Below are positions 58,507 to 64,000 of a DNA stretch of 64,000 nucleotides, in pieces. The first letter of the stretch is position 1, and each line of letters begins with the position of its first letter. The DNA lies in contig JBGQBN010000011.1 of assembly GCA_041494805.1 (NCBI GenBank), forward strand, positions 31,198 through 95,197. The letters run 5' to 3'. Position numbers and translations under genes: made by a program. This stretch comes from JBGQBN01 sp041494805 (GTDB lineage: Bacteria > Acidobacteriota > Terriglobia > Terriglobales > Acidobacteriaceae). Under the pieces are notes generated by a model. It saw nothing but the letters and a program-made list of their open reading frames with translations. It was not told the DNA's origin and did no database searches.

Positions 58507-59289
58507 TCAGTTTCCGTGAACCGACTTTTGAAATACACGCGAGTTCACCTCGGCGAGTTCAGGTTCACTCTCCATAAGCGCAATCACATCGCGCCACCCG
58601 AAGTGGTCCTGGTTGCCGAAGCGGGAGTAGATCGTGCGAATCAACTCGAGGTCCTCTGCCGTATCCACCGTCCAACGATACCGGCTGTAGTCGGACGGAC
58701 CACTGGCCGACGCCAGGCGAAAGCGTTTCGGGTGCTCGTGGAAGTAAGGCGTCACGTGTTCGCGCTGGTGAGATTCGTGGGCTTCGCGCCATACTCGCCC
58801 CAATGCGGGCACTGTGAAAGCCTCCGTATCCAAGCCGCGCGGATACGTACGCGGAGACACATTGCTGGCATAGTCGGCGTGCTGCTCGCGAAGCGTCCGC
58901 ACCGTCTCATCGACCAGTTCGGGGTCGATCAGGGGACAATCGGAAGTCACCCGCACGACCACATCGGAACCACTTTCCAACGAGGCGTGATAGTAACGAT
59001 CAAGAACATCCGTTTCCGAGCCCCGATAAACCGGGACGTGAAGACGCTGGCATTCGCGGATGATTACATCGTCAGCCCTGGCGGTGGTCGTAGCGATGAC
59101 GATCTCTTGCACCAACCTCGCCCGCCGCAGCCGAAGCACTGTACGTGCCAGGACCGTCTCGCCTCCCAAATCCATCATGACCTTGCCGGGGAGACGCGTG
59201 CTACCCATTCGGGCCTGGATGATAGCGGCGGTTTTCGCCTTCGATATCGGTTCGTCGATTCTCAACCTTGGCTCACTTGTACTTTGCAT
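58507..59289 (-). CDS. SpsF-type cytidylyltransferase (probable PseF role)
   Basis: The protein has 260 residues. AAIIQARMGSTRLPGKVM is the SpsF/cytidylyltransf_3 signature, and VRVTSDCPLIDPELVDE plus RYRWTVDTAEDLELI complete the fold. A CMP-sugar synthetase is needed to activate pseudaminic acid; the canonical PseF motif is not present in the window, so this gene is the candidate. The ATG at 59289 has no clear ribosome site and overlaps the upstream methyltransferase by 17 bases. Confidence 0.8.
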   Translation of the reverse strand: MQSTSEPRLRIDEPISKAKTAAIIQARMGSTRLPGKVMMDLGGETVLARTVLRLRRARLVQEIVIATTTARADDVIIRECQRLHVPVYRGSETDVLDRYYHASLESGSDVVVRVTSDCPLIDPELVDETVRTLREQHADYASNVSPRTYPRGLDTEAFTVPALGRVWREAHESHQREHVTPYFHEHPKRFRLASASGPSDYSRYRWTVDTAEDLELIRTIYSRFGNQDHFGWRDVIALMESEPELAEVNSRVFQKSVHGN

Positions 59290-60052
59290 CGAACAGCGGT
59301 GGCAGCATGCCGCGTTTGGCTGAGATCACAAGTTCAGCCCCAAACTGTTGCCCGTAGTTCGCCCCGAACAATCTGTGCCGCGCCGCGTTCCACTGGAGAA
59401 ACGGCCACCGCAAGAGCCCCCCGGCCATTTGCTTGAATGTCCGGTGATAGGCGGCAAAACGGTGAAAACACACATCGTCAAAATTGCAAATGTTCAACAG
59501 CGAATTCAGGTTCGATCCGGCAAAGCCGTATTCGTGCGCCAGGGTCACGTACAAACTCGAGTTTGCGCAAGGGCCTTCCATGTTGGGAGTCCTGAGCAGC
59601 AGGGTACCGCCCGGCTTTATCGCCCAATACAAGGCGTCCACAACGTAGAGCAACGAGTACTTGGGAATATGCTCGATCACATGCGACATGTGTATGAAGT
59701 CGAAGCGCTCTCTCTGCCCAGCCAGAAAATCTCCGATGTTGGACTCGATTTCATATAGCCCGGCTATGTTTGGCGACCAGCCTTTGAGATGTGACTTCCG
59801 CGCAATCCCGAAATCGGCTCCATATAGATTGGCGTATCCGAGTTTGAGACAGGCCGCGATGAACCATCCTCGCCCGAAACCGATATCAAGAATAGCCGCG
59901 TCCTTGCTCTGCGGAAGCAGTGCAGCATAATCATGCGCCGCCTGCTCCACCGTGGGATCGCTTTCCATCTCCTGCCAGCTCTCCCGCTTTTGCGCTGGCT
60001 GGCGCACGCTCATCCGACGGTAAACTTCAGCCACAAACGCCTGTGGTTCCAT
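59273..60052 (-). CDS. SAM-dependent methyltransferase, class I
   Basis: The protein has 259 residues. Motif I is AAILDIGFGRGWFIAACL, followed by LYGADFG and FDFIHMSHVIEHIPKYSL, then IKPGGTLLLRTPN. This is the Methyltransf_23 type common in sugar loci. It lies between pseC and the SpsF-type gene, so its substrate may be the nonulosonic acid, its precursor or the polymer. Confidence 0.85.
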   Translation of the reverse strand: MEPQAFVAEVYRRMSVRQPAQKRESWQEMESDPTVEQAAHDYAALLPQSKDAAILDIGFGRGWFIAACLKLGYANLYGADFGIARKSHLKGWSPNIAGLYEIESNIGDFLAGQRERFDFIHMSHVIEHIPKYSLLYVVDALYWAIKPGGTLLLRTPNMEGPCANSSLYVTLAHEYGFAGSNLNSLLNICNFDDVCFHRFAAYHRTFKQMAGGLLRWPFLQWNAARHRLFGANYGQQFGAELVISAKRGMLPPLFDAKYK

Positions 60053-60069
60053 TCTGATCTTATGAGCAG

Positions 60070-61281
60070 TCAGCGGCTCAGTGCCGTCACCACTTTGCTT
60101 ACCGCCAGAATCACATCTTCCACGTCATCATCACCCATGCCGTAAAACATCGGCAGGCTGATGAGCCTTTCATAAGCTGCTTCCGCCACCGGATATTCAC
60201 CGCCTTTGTACCCGAAGCGATCCCGGTAATAAGGATGCCGGTGTACGGGAATGTAGTGAACACTAACCCCAATGTTTTCCGCACGCAGCGCCCGAAAGAC
60301 TTCGCCCCTTCCGGCCGAAAGCTTCCCCAGTTCGAGGCGGATCGGATAAAGATGCCAGGCGGGACTAACATCACCGCGAATCTGTGGCCGAAGCACTCCA
60401 GGCAGATCGCGAAAGGCGGTTGTGTACCGGGCCGCGATCTGCCGGCGCCGAGCCACATTCAGTTCCAACTTCTTCAGTTGCTGGATACCCAAAGCGCAAG
60501 CGATATCCGTCAGACGATAGTTGAAACCCAGCAGCACCATTTCGTAGTGCCACTGACCCTCCGCTTGCCGCTGCCGGGCGTCGCTGCTAATCCCGTGGTT
60601 ACGGAAGCGTCGCAGCGTCTCGGCGAAGTCCGGATTCTCAGTCGTAACCATTCCGCCTTCACCCGTAGTCAGATGCTTCACGGGATGAAAGCTAAAGACG
60701 GTCAGGTGAGCGATGCTGCCCACGCGCCGCTTCCGATACTCCGCGCCCAGGGCGTGACACGCGTCTTCGATTACCACCAACCTATGGCGCTCGGCCATTT
60801 CCAGAATGGCCGCCAGATCCGCCGGATGACCGGCATAATCAACCGGGAGAATCGCTCGGGTTCGAGGCGTGATCCGCGAAGCGGCTCCTTGCGGATCCAG
60901 ATTCAGCGTGTCCGCCGAGACATCGGCAAACACCGGCGTCGCGCCCTGATACAGCACGCAGTTGGCCGTCGCGGCGAACGTCAGAGGCGAGGTGATAGCC
61001 TCGTCCCCCGGTTTCAACCCAGCCGCAAACGCCGCAGCATGCAGCGCGGCCGTACCAGAACTGAAACTGACCGCGTACTTCGCTCCCACCCACGCGGCGA
61101 ATGCTTCTTCGAACTCCACCACTTTGGGACCAGTGGTCAGCCAGTCGGAGCGCAGCGTATCCACTACCGCCTGCACGTCGCTCTCATCAATGGATTGATG
61201 TCCATAGGGCAGCAGAGTCTTTCTCACCGGCTGCCCGCCGTGAATTGCCAGCAGTTCCCTGCTTGCCGGAGTTACCGTCAT
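60070..61281 (-). CDS. pseC: UDP-4-amino-4,6-dideoxy-L-altrosamine aminotransferase PseC
   Basis: The protein has 403 residues. It is a DegT/DnrJ/EryC1-type PLP enzyme acting on the PseB product. The Schiff-base Lys is in FSFHPVKHLTTGEGGM; the cofactor region includes SFSSGTAALHAAA and VIEDACHALGAEY. GFNYRLTDIACALGIQQL is a conserved family block. AGGGAG lies 3 to 4 bases before ATG 61281. The gap to pseB is 8 bases and the next gene follows after 17. Confidence 0.93.
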   Translation of the reverse strand: MTVTPASRELLAIHGGQPVRKTLLPYGHQSIDESDVQAVVDTLRSDWLTTGPKVVEFEEAFAAWVGAKYAVSFSSGTAALHAAAFAAGLKPGDEAITSPLTFAATANCVLYQGATPVFADVSADTLNLDPQGAASRITPRTRAILPVDYAGHPADLAAILEMAERHRLVVIEDACHALGAEYRKRRVGSIAHLTVFSFHPVKHLTTGEGGMVTTENPDFAETLRRFRNHGISSDARQRQAEGQWHYEMVLLGFNYRLTDIACALGIQQLKKLELNVARRRQIAARYTTAFRDLPGVLRPQIRGDVSPAWHLYPIRLELGKLSAGRGEVFRALRAENIGVSVHYIPVHRHPYYRDRFGYKGGEYPVAEAAYERLISLPMFYGMGDDDVEDVILAVSKVVTALSR

Positions 61282-61289
61282 GAACTCCC

Positions 61290-62315
61290 TCAGGCCCAGG
61301 CGCGCTTCGGTTCCACCACCCGGAGCTTCTCTGACCCCGCTGACGCGGTGTCGATTAGTTCATGCAACTCCTCAGACGTGAGCCAGTGCGGGTTGCAGTC
61401 GCTGGTGTAGCGGAATCCTTCGGGCAGGGGGCGGCCACCATCCCAGTTCTCCCTGCGCCACCAGGAATGGGTTGGCTGGATCACGTACATATCCGGCAAC
61501 TCCACCGCGTTCCTGGCTTCATCCTCTGACACCAGTACCTCGTGCAACTTCTCGCCCGGCCGGATGCCGACATATTCCACCTCACAGCCCGGCGCCACCG
61601 CCTCCGCCATTTCCACCAGCTTCATGCTGGGAATCTTAGGCACGAAGATTTCACCCCCATGCATCTGCTCCAGGCAGCGCACCACGAACCTGACGCCCTG
61701 CTCCAGCGTGATCCAGAAGCGGGTCATGCGGGGATCGGTCACCGTGAGCTTGCCGCGCTTGCGCTGCTCCAGAAACATCGGAATCACGCTGCCGCGGCTG
61801 CCCACCACATTCCCATAGCGCGCGGAGCTGAAACGGGTTTGCTGCGCGCCCGCGTAAGCATTGGCCTGGACGAACATTTTTTCCGCGCAAAGCTTGGTCG
61901 CGCCGTACAGATTGATCGGATTTACGGCCTTATCCGTGCTCAGAGCCAGAATGCGGCGCACGCCCTGGTTGATGGCGGCATCGATCACATTCCGCCCCCC
62001 CATGATATTGGTCTGGATCGCCTCGAACGGGTTGTATTCGCACGCCGGAACCTGCTTCAGCGCGGCGGTATGGACCACCACGGTCACGCCCGAAAAAGCG
62101 CGTTCCAGGCGCTGCGCATCGCGCACATCTCCCAGGAAGTAGCGCAGGCTGGGATGATCGAACCCCGCAGTTCGCATGTCGTGCTGCTTAAGTTCGTCGC
62201 GGCTGAAGATGATGAGCTTCTGCGGATGGTACTCGCGCAGCATCAGCTCCACGAATTTCTTTCCGAAGGACCCGGTCCCGCCCGTCACCAGCACTACCTG
62301 TTCCGACCAGTTCAT
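61290..62315 (-). CDS. pseB: UDP-N-acetylglucosamine 4,6-dehydratase (inverting) PseB
   Basis: The protein has 341 residues. It starts the pseudaminic acid pathway with combined 4,6-dehydration and C5 inversion. The NADP motif VTGGTGSFGKKFV is at the N-terminus, LSTDKAVNPINLYGATKLCAEK carries the family's altered catalytic triad region, and RYGNVVGSRGSVIPMF is typical of inverting dehydratases. ATG 62315 is chosen over TTG 62318, with a G-rich ribosome site about 8 bases upstream. It is the first gene of the long minus-strand set. Confidence 0.93.
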   Translation of the reverse strand: MNWSEQVVLVTGGTGSFGKKFVELMLREYHPQKLIIFSRDELKQHDMRTAGFDHPSLRYFLGDVRDAQRLERAFSGVTVVVHTAALKQVPACEYNPFEAIQTNIMGGRNVIDAAINQGVRRILALSTDKAVNPINLYGATKLCAEKMFVQANAYAGAQQTRFSSARYGNVVGSRGSVIPMFLEQRKRGKLTVTDPRMTRFWITLEQGVRFVVRCLEQMHGGEIFVPKIPSMKLVEMAEAVAPGCEVEYVGIRPGEKLHEVLVSEDEARNAVELPDMYVIQPTHSWWRRENWDGGRPLPEGFRYTSDCNPHWLTSEELHELIDTASAGSEKLRVVEPKRAWA

Positions 62316-62318
62316 CAA

Positions 62319-62636
62319 TGCCGCCCCCCTTTGAACGTGCCACTACACAGCTCGCGCCAAACCGGCACGGCTCAGCTCACTTGCATGCTGCCGAGGACAA
62401 GCCAGGTAGCGGTAGTATAGCGGACTGCTTCGTCGCTTCGAGCAAGGTTTAACAGTTTGGAACCACCCCAATTAAGGTCAAGAGTCCTTCCCGGCCCGGT
62501 GCTAAGATGAGCCCAATTGTTCAACAAAAACGCAGCGAGGCAATTTTTTTATTGACTGCTGTGCCTCAGGACGCGGAAGGGAGAGTAATCGCAATGTCCT
62601 CTCCCGATCCGTTCGTTTGTTTTGCGAGGAGCGTGG
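62319..62636. other. Divergent intergenic region, 318 bases, between pseB and the Wzz gene
   Basis: This region is gene-free and carries control signals for both directions. On the minus strand a TATACT box (62419-62414) would start the pse transcript about 90 bases upstream of pseB; its -35 match is weak. On the plus strand an AT-rich tract (62541-62552) and a TTGACT (62552-62557) lie near the Wzz gene without a matching -10. AGGAG for the Wzz gene is at 62627-62631. Confidence 0.5.
62414..62419 (-). promoter_or_regulatory. Predicted -10 box for the pse transcript
   Basis: TATACT on the minus strand matches 5 of 6 consensus positions, 95 bases before the pseB ATG. The -35 region is poor (TTGCTC at an over-long 20-base spacing), so an activator may be needed. 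Confidence 0.35.
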
Positions 62637-64000
62637 ATGGATTCGGGACCCTTGATTCAGGTCAACAGCCAGAGTCTGCGTGAGATTCAGCCCGTATTTC
62701 CCCTCGAGTTCAACCGGCAACTCGGGCCCAGCATCTATTCTTCGCTACCCGTCCAGGATTCCGTGCTGCGCGAGTATCTGCGCGTTCTAATCAAGCGCAA
62801 GTGGATCGTAATCCTGAGTTTAGTCGGCGTCTTCACGGTCGTGGCGATTGCCACCTTGAGGAGCACTCCCATCTACGACGCGGCCGGCAGCATCGCCATC
62901 AACAAGATGGATTCGGCCCTGGTCAATTTCAAGGACTCCGCCAACGGTGGCATGGACTACTACGACCCCACCGACTTGGATACAGAAGTCAATATCCTTC
63001 GCAGTGATCTGCTGGCGTTGCAGGTAATCAAGCAGTTGAACCTCGATAAGCAGCCGGAATTCGGCGGCAGTGGACAGAACCCGGCGACCGGCCTGGAGCT
63101 GACCACCGACACGCTGCAGATCGATTCCGCCAGAACCTCGGCACTTCTCGGCGCCTTCAAGGCAAGTCTGGGAGTGACGTTGCGGCCCAATACCAGAATC
63201 ATCGAAATCCACTACCGCAGCCCAGACAAGGTTCAGGCCGCCCGCGTGGTCAACACCCTGGTCAGCACCTACATAGAACAGAATTTCAAGACCCGCTTTG
63301 AATCCACGATGCAGGCCTCCGACTGGCTTTCCAAGCAACTGGTCGATCTGCAAATGAAGGTTGAGACTTCCCAGGAGAAGCTGGTCAAATACCAGAAACA
63401 GCACGAGATCCTCGGCATCGATGAAAAGCAGAACATCACCACCGCCAAGCTCGACGAACTGAATAAGGAACTGACGTCCGCGGAATCAGCCCGGATGGGC
63501 AAGGAATCGGTCTATCGCCTGGTGCAGTCTGGTGACTCGGATACCGCGGCAGCCGCGGCCACCAGCGCTGAAAGCGGCGCAGGCAACAATTCGGCCAGTT
63601 CGTCTCTGCTGGAGAAGTTGCGCGAGCAGGAAGCAGATTTGAAGATCCAGGTCGCTCAACTCAGCACCCAATTCGGACCGTCGTATCCCAAAGTAGCCCA
63701 GCTGAACAGTCAACTCAAGGAAGTGGATACGCAGCTTCAGATCGAAATGAAGAAGGTGGTTTCCCGCGTGCGAAGTGATTACATGGCCTCCCTGCAGCGG
63801 GAAAACATGCTGCGGGCTGCCCTGGAGAATCAGAAGCAGGAAGCCAACCGCCTGAATGAGAGCGCCATTGACTACACCCTGTTAAAACGCGATGTCGAGT
63901 CCAATCGAACCCTCTACGAGGGTCTGCTGGAAAAATTGAAAGAGGCGGGAGTCACTGCCGGCCTGCGATCGAACAATATCCGTCCCGTCGATCTGGCTCG
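62637..64000 (+). CDS. Wzz/GumC-type chain-length determinant, 3'-truncated
   Basis: The frame is open from ATG 62637 to the window edge (454 complete codons); the end lies outside. AGGAG at 62627-62631 fixes the start. A transmembrane helix lies near residues 56-74, after a cytoplasmic start of about 55 residues, and the periplasmic part contains DTEVNILRSDLLALQVIKQL and long coiled coils, ending in NRTLYEGLLEKLKEAG, a PCP family hallmark. It may be a bacterial tyrosine kinase fusion, which the missing 3' part would show. It faces away from pseB. Confidence 0.85.
   Translation, partial: MDSGPLIQVNSQSLREIQPVFPLEFNRQLGPSIYSSLPVQDSVLREYLRVLIKRKWIVILSLVGVFTVVAIATLRSTPIYDAAGSIAINKMDSALVNFKDSANGGMDYYDPTDLDTEVNILRSDLLALQVIKQLNLDKQPEFGGSGQNPATGLELTTDTLQIDSARTSALLGAFKASLGVTLRPNTRIIEIHYRSPDKVQAARVVNTLVSTYIEQNFKTRFESTMQASDWLSKQLVDLQMKVETSQEKLVKYQKQHEILGIDEKQNITTAKLDELNKELTSAESARMGKESVYRLVQSGDSDTAAAAATSAESGAGNNSASSSLLEKLREQEADLKIQVAQLSTQFGPSYPKVAQLNSQLKEVDTQLQIEMKKVVSRVRSDYMASLQRENMLRAALENQKQEANRLNESAIDYTLLKRDVESNRTLYEGLLEKLKEAGVTAGLRSNNIRPVDLA

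Noticed and set aside
60235..61410. 391-codon plus-strand ORF
   Set aside because: Antisense to pseC and the pseB end; a shadow.
62490..62512. GG/GC-spaced sigma-54-like promoter before the Wzz gene
   Set aside because: The spacing and flanking bases do not match the -24/-12 consensus well enough.

Overview
The window looks like a chromosomal segment of an Acidobacteriota (Terriglobia / Koribacter-like) genome. This is inferred from GC-rich coding sequence, the tig-clpP-clpX-lon-engB block, several PilZ-domain proteins, and degenerate GTTCTCAGTTCTC-type repeats between genes. No tRNA, rRNA, CRISPR, insertion sequence or prophage was seen.

Layout. (1) 1-9.9 kb, housekeeping: the 3' part of murB, an outer-membrane barrel protein, a family-5 uracil-DNA glycosylase, a 31-codon small ORF, then tig, clpP, clpX, lon, a small membrane protein and engB. 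A paired-hairpin REPIN-like element lies between clpX and lon. (2) 10-24 kb, signalling and envelope: four PilZ-domain proteins (PilZ; receiver-PilZ; PilZ-RDD; PilZ-GAF-TM-Sel1), a UDP-sugar epimerase, a GAF-TM-AMIN-Amidase_3 cell-wall amidase, an S9 peptidase, a DUF885 metallopeptidase-like protein, a lipoprotein and an orphan AmrS radical-SAM enzyme. (3) 24-64 kb, one very large surface-polysaccharide locus: a WecA/TagO-like initiating transferase, a Wza-like export protein, two long minus-strand gene sets separated by a plus-strand GT87 gene, and, at the right edge, a divergent Wzz/GumC-type chain-length protein cut by the window end.

The longer minus-strand set runs from pseB (62.3 kb) to a methyltransferase (38.3 kb): 21 genes with many 1-10 base overlaps. 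It holds pseB, pseC, a fused pseG-pseH and pseI, with an SpsF-type nucleotidyltransferase where pseF would be expected. It also holds a flippase, an O-antigen ligase-like polymerase, four GT4 glycosyltransferases, two NodB-fold deacetylases, a sulfatase-superfamily protein without the formylglycine Cys, a double-acetyltransferase protein and four methyltransferases. The shorter set (36.7-27.3 kb) holds an acyltransferase, an AsnB-like amidotransferase, a GT2, a NodU-type carbamoyltransferase, an Asp-box protein, a glucuronyl C5-epimerase-like protein and a GT4, which suggests a uronic-acid-containing, decorated polymer. Together these would make, modify, flip, polymerise and export a polysaccharide carrying pseudaminic acid or a relative.

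The least described items, in my view, are: two single-pass proteins that share a GAF module with an identical C-x8-C-x13-C spacing on the predicted cytoplasmic side and carry different periplasmic modules; the pseudaminic-acid locus with its fusion and substitution; probable leaderless starts; and repeats that run into a gene end. All functions are assigned by reading motifs, without database searches.
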